NCBI RefSeq assembly: GCF_019799945.1
Contig: NZ_JABGCH010000010.1
Coordinates: forward strand, 1 to 64,000
Length of the DNA stretch: 64,000 nucleotides
Reading direction: 5' to 3'
DNA from: Modestobacter marinus
GTDB lineage: Bacteria; Actinomycetota; Actinomycetes; Mycobacteriales; Geodermatophilaceae
The notes under the pieces are model-generated. The model did no database searches, was not told the DNA's origin, and was given only the letters and a program-made list of their open reading frames with translations. A program made the position numbers and the translations under genes. Of the stretch, positions 8,099 through 15,997 are shown in pieces (position 1 is the stretch's first letter; each line of letters starts with the position of its first letter).

Positions 8099-9025
8099 TC
8101 AGCGCGCGCAGGCGCGGTGGAGCATCGACAGGAAGCGCGCCCGGTCGGCGGCGAGGACGACGTGCACGTTGGCGGGCCGGTCGGTGACGCCGAGGTGGTC
8201 GACGACCGTCATCCCGGCCGTCTGCGTCCCCGTGGTCTCCACCGCCACCGGGCGGTGGACGACGCGGGCGGCGACCCCGGGGTCGATCGCCACCGCCATG
8301 GTGACCGGATCGGGCAGGTCGAACCCGTCGATGTGGGTCACGGTGCGGCAGAACTCGATGAGCTGCCGCTGGATGCCGGCGCAGAACTCCCCGAGCGGGC
8401 CGAGCGCCGCCAGCTCCTCGGCGTCCGCGGGGGTCAGGGTGGCGTCGTTGCGCGAGACGTCCCAGCCGACCATCTCCAGCGGCATCCCGGAGCGGAAGAC
8501 GACGTCGGCGGCCTCGGGGTCGACGTAGACGTTGAACTCGGCGGCCGGCGTCACGTTGCCGGTGCCGTCCCCCGTGCCGGCCATCATCACCACCCGGTCG
8601 AACAGCCCGGCGATGTCCGGCGCCTTGCGCAGGGCCAGGGCGACGTTCGTCAGCGGGCCGAGGGTGACCAGCGTGATCTCCCCCGGGTACCGGCGGGCCA
8701 GCTCGATCAGGACGTCGACGGCGTGGTCCGGCGCCGGCTCGCCCCCGGTCAGCGGCAGGCCGATGTCGCCCATCCCGTCCGCGCCGTGCACGTCGTGGGC
8801 GAGGACCTGCTCGCGCAGCAGCGGCCGGTCGGCGCCGGCGTGCACCGGGACGGTCGACCGGCAGAGGTCCCGCGTGTAGATGGCGTTCTGCACGCCCATC
8901 TCCAGCGGCACGTTGCCCGCCACCACCGTGATGGCCAGGACGTCCACGTCGGCGGCGGTCAGGGCGAGGACCAGCGCGACGGCGTCGTCGGAGGCGGTGT
9001 CCGTGTCGATGATCATGCGGGGCAT
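8099..9025 (-). CDS. Nucleoside hydrolase family protein, paralogue 2, catalytic His replaced
   Basis: A 308-residue member of the IUNH family. The N-terminal motif MIIDTDTASDDA keeps the three Ca-binding aspartates but has Ala-Ser where Pro-Gly/Thr-Gly is usual. The central segment reads MAGTGDGTGNVTPAAEFNVY. In the C-terminal His-Asp motif the histidine that protonates the leaving base is replaced: the sequence is LPDPVTMA, while all five other paralogues here have HD. It may use another acid, prefer bases that need no protonation, or bind without cleaving. The ATG has AGGAACG upstream. It is the first gene of the unit facing the divergent LacI regulator, and a candidate operator lies just upstream. 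Confidence 0.85.
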   Translation of the reverse strand: MPRMIIDTDTASDDAVALVLALTAADVDVLAITVVAGNVPLEMGVQNAIYTRDLCRSTVPVHAGADRPLLREQVLAHDVHGADGMGDIGLPLTGGEPAPDHAVDVLIELARRYPGEITLVTLGPLTNVALALRKAPDIAGLFDRVVMMAGTGDGTGNVTPAAEFNVYVDPEAADVVFRSGMPLEMVGWDVSRNDATLTPADAEELAALGPLGEFCAGIQRQLIEFCRTVTHIDGFDLPDPVTMAVAIDPGVAARVVHRPVAVETTGTQTAGMTVVDHLGVTDRPANVHVVLAADRARFLSMLHRACAR

Positions 9026-9037
9026 GCCGCGTTCCTA

Positions 9038-9047
9038 GGCATGTAAC
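9038..9047 (-). promoter_or_regulatory. Candidate operator half-motif near hydrolase 2
   Basis: GGCATGTAAC here is repeated as its reverse complement at 9149-9158 near the regulator start, on the other side of the divergent intergenic region. A second CATGTA follows at once (9050-9055). Placed 13-22 nt before the hydrolase ATG, it could block translation initiation or transcription when bound. Confidence 0.45.
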
Positions 9048-9140
9048 GCCATGTACGCAAGAGATGGCGGCGACGCATGCTACTGAGCGGATGCCGTTGA
9101 CCAGCCAGGACGACGGCTGCTAGACAAGCGCGACAGGGCA

Positions 9141-9158
9141 GGTAATCGGTTACATGCC
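9141..9158 (+). promoter_or_regulatory. LacI-type operator before the first regulator
   Basis: GTAATCGGTTAC (9142-9153) is a near-perfect palindrome around a central CG, the hallmark of LacI/GalR-family operators, flanked by ATGCC. It lies 22-39 nt before the regulator GTG and is presumably its own binding site. Confidence 0.6.
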
Positions 9159-9179
9159 CGTCGGTGACGAGGGAGTTCC

Positions 9180-10235
9180 GTGGCCGGAGGCCGGGCGACC
9201 GTCCGGGACGTCGCGCGCCGCGCCGGGGTCTCGACCGCGACGGTGTCACGGACGGTCACCGGCACGGCGCACGTCTCCGCAGAGACGCTGGACCGCGTCC
9301 GCACCGCGATCGCCGAGCTCGACTTCCACCCGTCCGCGGCCGCGCGGGACCTCCGCCGCCGGCGGACCGGCAACATCGGGCTGGTCACGCCCTCCATCGT
9401 CAACCCGTTCTTCCCCGAGCTGGTCGCGGGCGTCCACGCCGAGGTCTCCCGGCGGGGCTGGTCGCTGCTGGTCGTCGACAGCGACGACCCCGAGCGCGAG
9501 GCGGCCCGGGTGGCCGGCTCCCGGCTGGTCGACGGGGTCCTGCTGGTGGCCTCGGAGCACTCCGCCCGGCGGGTGCCGGGACCGCCGGGCCCGGTGCCCG
9601 TCGTGGCGTTCGACCGGGCGCCCGCCCCGGCGGCGACCGCGGTGCAGTGCGACAACGTCGCCGGCGCGGCCGCCGTGGTCGAGCACCTCATCGGGCTCGG
9701 GCACGTCCGCATCGCGCACCTGGCCGGCCCGCGCGGGCTGGACGTCGCCGAGCAGCGGGCCGAGCGGTACCGCCGGGCGCTGGCCGCCCACGGCGTGCCG
9801 CTCGACGGCCGGCTGGTGCGCGGCGGGGTGTTCACCGAGGACTCGGGCCACGCCCTGACCGCGGGCCTGCTGGCCGACGGCGTCCGTCCCACAGCGGTGT
9901 TCGCCGCGAACGACGTCATGGCCGTCGGCGCGATCGCCGCCCTCCGCGACCACGGCCTGCGGGTGCCCGCCGACGTGTCCGTCGCCGGCTTCGACGGCAT
10001 CCACCTGGGCCGCTACCTGCAGCCCCCGCTGACCACCTACGCCCAGCCGGTGACCGCGATCGCCCGGCACGCGGTCGACCTGCTCCTGGACGCCGTGGAG
10101 TCCGCGCCCCCCGCCGGGCGGACCCGGCGCGCCCCGGTACGCACCCACCGGCTGCCCGGCGCGCTGGTCGTCCGCGGCTCCACCGCCGCGGCGCCGGCCC
10201 GCACTCCTCCCCCGCCCCCCCGGCCCGAAGGATGA
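9180..10235 (+). CDS. LacI-family transcriptional regulator 1
   Basis: A 351-residue regulator. The helix-turn-helix is ATVRDVARRAGVSTATVSR at residues 6-24, followed by the hinge helix (SAAARDLRRRRTGNIG). The rest is a periplasmic-binding-protein-like sensor domain with the dimer-interface strands expected of the family, e.g. PTAVFAANDVMAVGA and PADVSVAGFDG. The GTG at 9180 has GAGGGAG 5-6 nt upstream. It is the first gene of lacI-phosphotriesterase-deaminase and is divergent from the hydrolase 2-1 unit. The likely inducer is a nucleoside, ribose or a derivative (inference from neighbours). Confidence 0.9.
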   Translation: MAGGRATVRDVARRAGVSTATVSRTVTGTAHVSAETLDRVRTAIAELDFHPSAAARDLRRRRTGNIGLVTPSIVNPFFPELVAGVHAEVSRRGWSLLVVDSDDPEREAARVAGSRLVDGVLLVASEHSARRVPGPPGPVPVVAFDRAPAPAATAVQCDNVAGAAAVVEHLIGLGHVRIAHLAGPRGLDVAEQRAERYRRALAAHGVPLDGRLVRGGVFTEDSGHALTAGLLADGVRPTAVFAANDVMAVGAIAALRDHGLRVPADVSVAGFDGIHLGRYLQPPLTTYAQPVTAIARHAVDLLLDAVESAPPAGRTRRAPVRTHRLPGALVVRGSTAAAPARTPPPPPRPEG

Positions 10236-10240
10236 CGACG

Positions 10241-11347
10241 ATGTCCCAGCACGCCGACGAACCGCCGCCCGCTGCCAACCGGTCCGGAACCGTGCAGACG
10301 GTGCTGGGCCCGGTGCCCGTGAGCGAGCTGGGCATGACCCTGCCGCACGAGCACCTGTTCAACGACCTGTCCGAGGCGCTGTACCCGGGCGTGCGCCCGT
10401 TCTCCGCCGCCCTGGCCGGCGCGCGGGTCACGCCGGAACTGGCCTGGCTCCTGCGCGAGGACCCCTATGCCTGCGCGGACAACTGCGGCTTCGACGAGCG
10501 GGACCTGGACACGGTGGTCGCCGAGCTGGACGTGTTCGTCCGGGCCGGTGGGCGCACGGTCGTGAACAACACGACGGGCACCGGCCGCAACCCGGCGGCG
10601 CTCGTGCGGGTCGCCGAGGCCACCGGCCTCAACGTCGTGATGGCCGGCGGGTGGTGCCTGTCGCACGGCGACGACCACTCCCTGGGCGAGGACGACGTCG
10701 ACGGGATGGTCACCGAGCTCGTGGGCGAGATCCGGCAGGGCGTGGACCTGCCCGACGGCCGGACGGTGCAGGTCGGCGTCATCGGCGAGATCGGCGTCGG
10801 TCCGCGGTTCACCCCGGCGGAGCACGCCACGCTGGTCGCGTCCTGCCTCGCGCAGGTGCAGACGGGGGTGCCGCTGCTGATCCACCTGCCCGGATGGCAG
10901 CGGCGGGCGCACGAGGTCGTCGACATCGTGCTCGAGCACGGGGTGGACCCGGCGGCCGTGGTGCTGTGCCACATGGACCCCTCGGGCAAGGACACCGCCT
11001 ACCAGCGCGAGGTCGCCGCCCGCGGCGTCTGGCTCGAGTTCGACATGATCGGGATGCCGTTCAACTTCCCCGGGGAGGGCCAGTCGCCGTCGGTGGAGGA
11101 CACCGTGGAGGCCGTGCGCGGGCTGGTCGAGGACGGCCACGGCGACCGGCTGCTCCTCTCCCACGACGTCTTCCTCAAGGCGATGTGGACCCGCAACGGC
11201 GGCAACGGCTACGGGTACGTGCCGACCGCCTTCCTCCCCCGGCTGGTCGAGGCGGGCGTGCCGGAGGCCACCGCCACGGGCCTGATGACGGCGAACCCGG
11301 CGGCGCTGTTCGTCGCCGCCGCGCGCTCGGTCGCCGTGCCGCGGTGA
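10241..11347 (+). CDS. Phosphotriesterase-fold metal hydrolase (possible lactonase)
   Basis: A 368-residue amidohydrolase-superfamily TIM barrel. Metal ligands can be placed at H36 and H38 (TLPHEHLFND), a glutamate bridging residue in VIGEIGVG, histidines in LLIHLPG and LCHMDPSGKD, and the aspartate in LLSHDVFLK. Use of Glu rather than carboxylated Lys fits the PTE-homology/PHP branch rather than true organophosphate hydrolases; many relatives open lactones. The ATG at 10241 follows GAAGGA at good spacing. The ATG at 10232 overlaps the regulator stop (ATGA) but would have no room for that site. Its context suggests a sugar-lactone or nucleoside-derived substrate, which is inference. Confidence 0.8.
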   Translation: MSQHADEPPPAANRSGTVQTVLGPVPVSELGMTLPHEHLFNDLSEALYPGVRPFSAALAGARVTPELAWLLREDPYACADNCGFDERDLDTVVAELDVFVRAGGRTVVNNTTGTGRNPAALVRVAEATGLNVVMAGGWCLSHGDDHSLGEDDVDGMVTELVGEIRQGVDLPDGRTVQVGVIGEIGVGPRFTPAEHATLVASCLAQVQTGVPLLIHLPGWQRRAHEVVDIVLEHGVDPAAVVLCHMDPSGKDTAYQREVAARGVWLEFDMIGMPFNFPGEGQSPSVEDTVEAVRGLVEDGHGDRLLLSHDVFLKAMWTRNGGNGYGYVPTAFLPRLVEAGVPEATATGLMTANPAALFVAAARSVAVPR

Positions 11348-12330
11348 CCGCGGTGACCGCGGACCGGCTGCGCGCCATGCCGAAGGTCGAGCTGCACTGC
11401 CACCTCGAGGGCTGCGTCCGGCCGCAGACCTTCCTGGAGCTGGCCCGGGCCCACGACGTCGCGCTGCCCACGGCGGACCCGGCGCGGGTCTACGACTACA
11501 CCGACATGGCCACCTTCATGGTGGTGTTCGAGCGGCTCTGCGCCGCGGTGCTCACGCGCGACGACGTCCGGCGGATCTCCTACGAGGCCCTGGTCGACGC
11601 CGCCTGGGGTTCCGGCGTCGTCTACCGGGAAATGTTCTTCAACCCCACGCTGCACCCGGCGCTGCCCTACGGCGAGCTGCTGGCCGGCATCACCGACGGC
11701 GCCGAGGAGGCCCGCCGGGAGACCGGGATCGTGACCCGGCTGATCCCGTCCGTGTACCGCGCGCACAGCCCGGCCGCGGCCGTGGAGATGGTCCGGGCGG
11801 TGGCCGACGGCGACCGTGACCTCGTGGTCGGGATCGGGATGGACGGCGACGAGACGGCCGGGCCGCCGGCGGCGTTCGCCGAGGCCTACGCGCTGGCCCG
11901 GGACGCCGGCCTGCAGACGACGGCGCACGCGGGTGAGCGGTTCGACGCCGCGGAGCTCCGGGACGCCCTGGACCTGCTGGGCTGCACCCGGATCGACCAC
12001 GGCTACGCCCTCGTGCGCGACCGGGAGCTGCTGGCCCGGGTCCGGGACGGCGGCACGCACGTGACCTGCGCGTGGTTGTCCACCACCTACAACTACCGAG
12101 GCCCGGCGGCCGAGCACCCGATCCGGCTGCTGCACGACGCCGGCGTCAGCATGTCGCTGGGCAGCGACGACCCGGCGATGGGCGGCACCGACCTGGCCGG
12201 CGACTACGCGGCGCTCGCCGCGGAGCTCGGGCTGACCGCCGACGACCTCGCCCGGCACAACCGCGAGGCGTTGGACGCCGCCTGGCTGCCCGCAGAGGAG
12301 AAGGCGGCGCTGCGCGCCCGGCTCGGCTAG
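11344..12330 (+). CDS. Adenosine / adenine deaminase family protein
   Basis: A 328-residue zinc deaminase converting adenosine to inosine or a related aminopurine to its oxo form. The zinc ligands appear in KVELHCHLEG (H18, H20), HAGERF (His, with the catalytic glutamate), IDHGYAL and SLGSDDPAM (the aspartate). Length and motifs fit bacterial adenosine deaminases; adenine deaminase and N6-modified purine deaminases look very similar and cannot be excluded. The GTG at 11344 overlaps the preceding stop by 4 nt (GTGA), showing translational coupling. Its product inosine would be a natural substrate for the nucleoside hydrolases. The stop overlaps that of psuK on the other strand through a CTAG palindrome. 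Confidence 0.85.
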   Translation: MTAVTADRLRAMPKVELHCHLEGCVRPQTFLELARAHDVALPTADPARVYDYTDMATFMVVFERLCAAVLTRDDVRRISYEALVDAAWGSGVVYREMFFNPTLHPALPYGELLAGITDGAEEARRETGIVTRLIPSVYRAHSPAAAVEMVRAVADGDRDLVVGIGMDGDETAGPPAAFAEAYALARDAGLQTTAHAGERFDAAELRDALDLLGCTRIDHGYALVRDRELLARVRDGGTHVTCAWLSTTYNYRGPAAEHPIRLLHDAGVSMSLGSDDPAMGGTDLAGDYAALAAELGLTADDLARHNREALDAAWLPAEEKAALRARLG

Positions 12331-13214
12331 GGCCGACCGCCGAGCCGGCTGACCGCCCGGCGCGCCACCCGCGCCCCGGCGGCAGCGGCCGCGATCGGGT
12401 CCGAACCCCGGCACCAGGCGTCGAGGAAGCCCGCGCAGAACGCGTCACCGGCGCCGGTCGGGTCCACCGCGACCAGCCGGTGCACGGGGACGGCCACCGG
12501 GTCGGTCCCCCGGTCGGCCACCACGCAGCCGTCACCGTCGAGGGTCACCACCACGGTCCGGTAGTGCGCCGTGAGCGCCTCGGCGGCCCGCCGCGGGTCG
12601 CCGGTCCCGGCGAGCTCCGCCGCCTCGTCCCGGTTGGGGAAGCAGAACCGGGCCCCCGCCGTCCAGGCCAGGAACTGCTCCGCGCCCACGTCGCGGAGGA
12701 ACGCCACCGAGCTGGGGTCGACCGACACCGGGACGCCGAGCGCCCGGGCGCGGGCCATCAGCTCCAGCGCGGCGGTCCGGACGCCGGGCTCGAAGAACGA
12801 GTACCCCGTCAGGTGCAGCAGCGCGGCCCGCTCCAGCAGCCCGGGCGGGACGTCGGCCGCGGTCAGGGCCGAGTTCGCGGCCCGGTCCACGAGCATCGTG
12901 CGCCGGCCGGCGTCGTCCAGGACGACGACGATCGTCCCGGTCTCCCGCTCCGGGTCGACCGCCAGGTGCGGCTCCACACCGAGGGCGGCGAAGCAGCCGG
13001 CGTGGAAGTCCCGGTCCCCGGCGCCCACCCGCCCCACGAAGCTGACCGGGGCGCCGAGGGACCCGAGCCACGCGGCCAGGTTCGCCGCCGAGCCCCCCGG
13101 CCGCCGCACGATCGTCGCCCGGGTGTCGGAGTCCGGCGTCACCGGCCCGAGCGGGCGGACCAGCACGTCGTTGACCACGTCCCCGACGACGACCACCCGC
13201 CCGGGACCGGTCAT
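12327..13214 (-). CDS. psuK: PfkB-family sugar kinase, probable pseudouridine kinase
   Basis: A 295-residue PfkB kinase. The N-terminal GDVVNDVLVRP and the RRPGGSAANLAAWLGSLG substrate loop precede the C-terminal signature DPTGAGDAFCAGFLDA, whose aspartate is the catalytic base. Gene order decides the call: its ATG overlaps the TGA of psuG by one base, and PsuK/PsuG pairs phosphorylate pseudouridine and then cleave it to uracil plus ribose 5-phosphate. The ATG at 13212-13214 was chosen over a longer Pro/Gly-rich frame for that coupling. It is the last gene of the long minus-strand operon. Confidence 0.8.
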   Translation of the reverse strand: MTGPGRVVVVGDVVNDVLVRPLGPVTPDSDTRATIVRRPGGSAANLAAWLGSLGAPVSFVGRVGAGDRDFHAGCFAALGVEPHLAVDPERETGTIVVVLDDAGRRTMLVDRAANSALTAADVPPGLLERAALLHLTGYSFFEPGVRTAALELMARARALGVPVSVDPSSVAFLRDVGAEQFLAWTAGARFCFPNRDEAAELAGTGDPRRAAEALTAHYRTVVVTLDGDGCVVADRGTDPVAVPVHRLVAVDPTGAGDAFCAGFLDAWCRGSDPIAAAAAGARVARRAVSRLGGRP

Positions 13215-14155
13215 CAGCCGGCCGGCTGCCCGGACGCCGCCCCGCGGCGGGCCCACGCCGTCGCGATCTCCCCGCCCAGCGCGATGTTGGAGACGGCGAT
13301 GTCGGTGTTGACCTCCAGGCTGGCGCCCTCGGTGTGCCGCTGGAAGTGGTCGAGCAGGAACGGGGTCACCGCCTTGCCGGTCACGCCGTTCCGCTGCGCC
13401 GCGGCGAGCGCGTCGGCGAGGACGCGGTCGTGCAGCTCCGGGTCGAGCTGCCTCTCCGGGGGCAGCGGGTTGGCCACCAGCACGGCGTGCTGGAGGCCGA
13501 GCGCGTCCTGGGCCGCCATCACCGCGGCGACGTCCTCGGCCGACTCGACCCGCCAGTCGATGTCGACGCCGGAGTCGGTGACGTAGAAGGCCGGGTACCG
13601 CGAGGTCCGGTAGCCGACGACGGTCACCCCGAGGGTCTCCAGCCGCTCCAGGGTCGCCCGGATGTCGAGGATGGACTTGACCCCGGCCGAGACCACGGTG
13701 ATCGGCAGCCGGGACAGTGCCGCCAGGTCCGCGGACTCGTCGAAGGACTCCGCCGCGCCGCGGTGCACGCCGCCCAGCCCGCCGGTGGAGAACACCCGGA
13801 TGCCGGCGCGGGAGGCGAGCAGCGCGGTGGCGGCGACCGTCGTCGCGCCGGTGACGCCCTGCACCATCGCCGCGGCCAGGTCCCGGCTGGACACCTTGAC
13901 CACGGCGGGGTCCTCGGCGATCCGGGTCAGCGCGGCATCGTCCAGGCCGACCCGCGGGACGCCGTCCACCACGGCGATCGTCGCGGGCGTGACCCCGGCG
14001 TCCACCAGGACCAGCTCGAACCGGCGGGCCACCGCGAGGTTGCGGGGGCGCGGGAAGCCGTGGGAGATGATCGTCGACTCCAGCGCGACGACCGGGCGGC
14101 CATCGGCGAGGGCCTCCCGGACGGCGTCGGACACGACCACGGGCGACGTGCTCAT
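13214..14155 (-). CDS. psuG: Pseudouridine-5'-phosphate glycosidase
   Basis: A 313-residue enzyme that cleaves the C-C glycosidic bond of pseudouridine 5'-phosphate to uracil and ribose 5-phosphate, using a catalytic lysine and Mn2+. Signatures are VALESTIISHGFPRPRN near residue 24, AVVKVSSRDLAAAMVQG with the probable Schiff-base lysine, TVAATALLASRAGIRVFSTG, and VNTDIAVSNIALGGEIA at the C-terminus. Length matches the family. The ATG follows GGAG. It lies 13 bp after the dehydrogenase and is coupled to psuK. Confidence 0.95.
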   Translation of the reverse strand: MSTSPVVVSDAVREALADGRPVVALESTIISHGFPRPRNLAVARRFELVLVDAGVTPATIAVVDGVPRVGLDDAALTRIAEDPAVVKVSSRDLAAAMVQGVTGATTVAATALLASRAGIRVFSTGGLGGVHRGAAESFDESADLAALSRLPITVVSAGVKSILDIRATLERLETLGVTVVGYRTSRYPAFYVTDSGVDIDWRVESAEDVAAVMAAQDALGLQHAVLVANPLPPERQLDPELHDRVLADALAAAQRNGVTGKAVTPFLLDHFQRHTEGASLEVNTDIAVSNIALGGEIATAWARRGAASGQPAG

Positions 14156-14168
14156 GAGGGCTCCAAGG

Positions 14169-14978
14169 TCAACGGAGGGTGGCGCCGGCGTCGAGCACCA
14201 TCTGGGTCCCGGTCATGTAGCGGGCCTCGTCCGTGCACAGCCAGCGGATGGCATGGGCCACGTCCAGCGGTTCCATCCGCTGGACGGGCATCGGCAGCTC
14301 GAGCGCGCCACCGACCCCGGGGGCGGTCGCCTGCCAGTGCTCGGCGGCCGGGTTCTGGGTCATCTCGGTCCCGGTGCCACCGGGGTGGACGACGTTGACC
14401 CGGATGCTGTTCCCGGCGAGCTCCAGCGCCAGGCTCTTCATCAGCCCGATGACGCCGTTCTTCGCCGCCGCGTAGTGGCCGATGGTCGGCACCGGCTTGA
14501 CCGCCGCGGTGGACCCGACCATGACGATGGAGCCGCCGCGGCCGGTGCGCAGCATCGCCGGGATCGCGGCCCGGCAGGTGTTCCAGGTGCCGGTCAGCAC
14601 GACGTCGATCATCGTCTGCCACTGCTCGGGGGTGGCCTGCCAGGTGCTCTCCGGCCAGCTGGCGACGCCGGCGTTCGCCACCACGACGTCCAGCCCGCCG
14701 AAGGTGCTCTCCGCCAGGTCCACGGCCGCGACGAGCTGGCCGTGGTCCCGGACGTCGACGAGGGCCCGCGCCGCCCGCCCGCCGGCCTCCTCGATCATCG
14801 CGACCGTGGTGGTGAGGTCCTCGTTCGTGGCGGTGCCGTAGGTCAGCCCCTCCACCTGCCGCCCGATGTCGCTGACGACGACGGCGGCGCCGGCCTCGGC
14901 CAGCGCCAGCGCGGTCGCCCGGCCGATGCCACGCGCGGCGCCGGTGACCAGGGCGACCTGCCCGGTGAGGCCGCTCAT
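14169..14978 (-). CDS. Short-chain dehydrogenase/reductase, mycofactocin-type sequence features
   Basis: A 269-residue SDR with the cofactor motif TGAARGIG, the NAG strand (VVANAGVAS) and the catalytic Ser in MVGSTA plus Tyr-Lys in HYAAAKNGV. After beta-strand 2 there is an insertion (VSDIGRQVEGLTYGTATNED), and it ends DEARYMTGTQMVLDAG. That combination resembles the SDR group that co-occurs with mycofactocin, in which NAD(H) is held tightly; this sub-assignment is tentative. Its ATG overlaps the stop of hydrolase 3 (ATGA), so it belongs to the nucleoside operon. A sugar or nucleoside alcohol/hemiacetal substrate is plausible, e.g. ribose to ribonolactone, but unproven. Confidence 0.8.
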   Translation of the reverse strand: MSGLTGQVALVTGAARGIGRATALALAEAGAAVVVSDIGRQVEGLTYGTATNEDLTTTVAMIEEAGGRAARALVDVRDHGQLVAAVDLAESTFGGLDVVVANAGVASWPESTWQATPEQWQTMIDVVLTGTWNTCRAAIPAMLRTGRGGSIVMVGSTAAVKPVPTIGHYAAAKNGVIGLMKSLALELAGNSIRVNVVHPGGTGTEMTQNPAAEHWQATAPGVGGALELPMPVQRMEPLDVAHAIRWLCTDEARYMTGTQMVLDAGATLR

Positions 14979-15997
14979 GCCTGCTCCTCGCGATCGAGCG
15001 GGACGGCGGAGTCGCCCGCGGAGTGGATGAGGTCGACCACGGCCTCGGCGAAGGCGGGGTCGGTCTCCAGGACCACCCGGCAGTGCGCGCCGTCCTGCGC
15101 GGGGAAGCCCATGTAGATGCCGCGCAGGTCGCACACGGTCTGCCCGCGGGTCGGCCCGTCGCCGGTCTCCACGTACGCCCGCACGGTGGGGGCGAGCGTG
15201 GGGACCAGGGTCCCGGCGGCGACCGCCACGGCGAGGACGTCGTGCAGGCAGCTGCGGCGCTCACCGAAGGCGGCCTCGGCGAAGAACCCCATGTAGTGGT
15301 CGAGGATGCCGGCGACGTAGCCGCCGATCGTGCCGCCGGCGGCCAGCCGGGCCCGGTGCCCCTCGTCCAGCGTGGTCCGCATGGTGACGTCGAGGCCGAC
15401 CATGGTCAGCGGCCACGGCGCCCGGAACACCGCGGCGGCGGCCTCCGGGTCGCACCAGATGTTGGCCTCGGCCACCTCGGTGACGTTGCCCGGCGCCAGC
15501 GCGGCGCCGCCCATGATCGTCACGCCGGAGACCAGCTCGGGCAGCTCGGGGCAGAGCCCGAGCGCGAGCGCGAGGTTGGTCAGCGGGCCGACGGCGACGA
15601 CCTCCACCTCACCCGGGTAGGCCCGGGCCAGCCGGATGATCTGCAAGGCGGCGGTCTCCGCGACCGGCTCCCCCACCGTGCGGCCGGTGCCGGCGTTGCC
15701 CTGCCCGTCCCGCCCGTGCACGTGGTACGCGTACACCGCCGGTGCCCCGGTCAGCGGGCCGGCCGCGCCCCGCGCCACGGGGACGTCCGGGTGGCCGGCC
15801 ATGTGCACGGTGTGCAGCGAGTTGCGGGTCGCGGTCTCGACGTCGACGTTGCCCCACACCGACCCGACGCCCACCAGCTCGACGGCCGGGTGCAGGGCCG
15901 CGTAGAGGATCGCCAGGGTGTCGTCGACGCCGGTGTCGCAGTCCAGCACCATCTTCAGCGGCCGGCCGGCGCGATCGGCCCGCAGGTCCGCGGTCAT
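14975..15997 (-). CDS. Nucleoside hydrolase (IUNH family), paralogue 3
   Basis: A 340-residue hydrolase with the Ca motif MVLDCDTGVDDTLA, central IMGGAALAPGNVTEVAEANIW, and the catalytic pair CLHDVLAVAV. Compared with paralogues 1 and 6, the AEFN motif is changed to AEAN, which it shares with paralogue 5, so these two form a subgroup with a different substrate pocket. A YHVHGRDGQGN segment is part of the flexible loop. It overlaps hydrolase 4 upstream and the dehydrogenase downstream by 4 nt each. Confidence 0.9.
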   Translation of the reverse strand: MTADLRADRAGRPLKMVLDCDTGVDDTLAILYAALHPAVELVGVGSVWGNVDVETATRNSLHTVHMAGHPDVPVARGAAGPLTGAPAVYAYHVHGRDGQGNAGTGRTVGEPVAETAALQIIRLARAYPGEVEVVAVGPLTNLALALGLCPELPELVSGVTIMGGAALAPGNVTEVAEANIWCDPEAAAAVFRAPWPLTMVGLDVTMRTTLDEGHRARLAAGGTIGGYVAGILDHYMGFFAEAAFGERRSCLHDVLAVAVAAGTLVPTLAPTVRAYVETGDGPTRGQTVCDLRGIYMGFPAQDGAHCRVVLETDPAFAEAVVDLIHSAGDSAVPLDREEQA

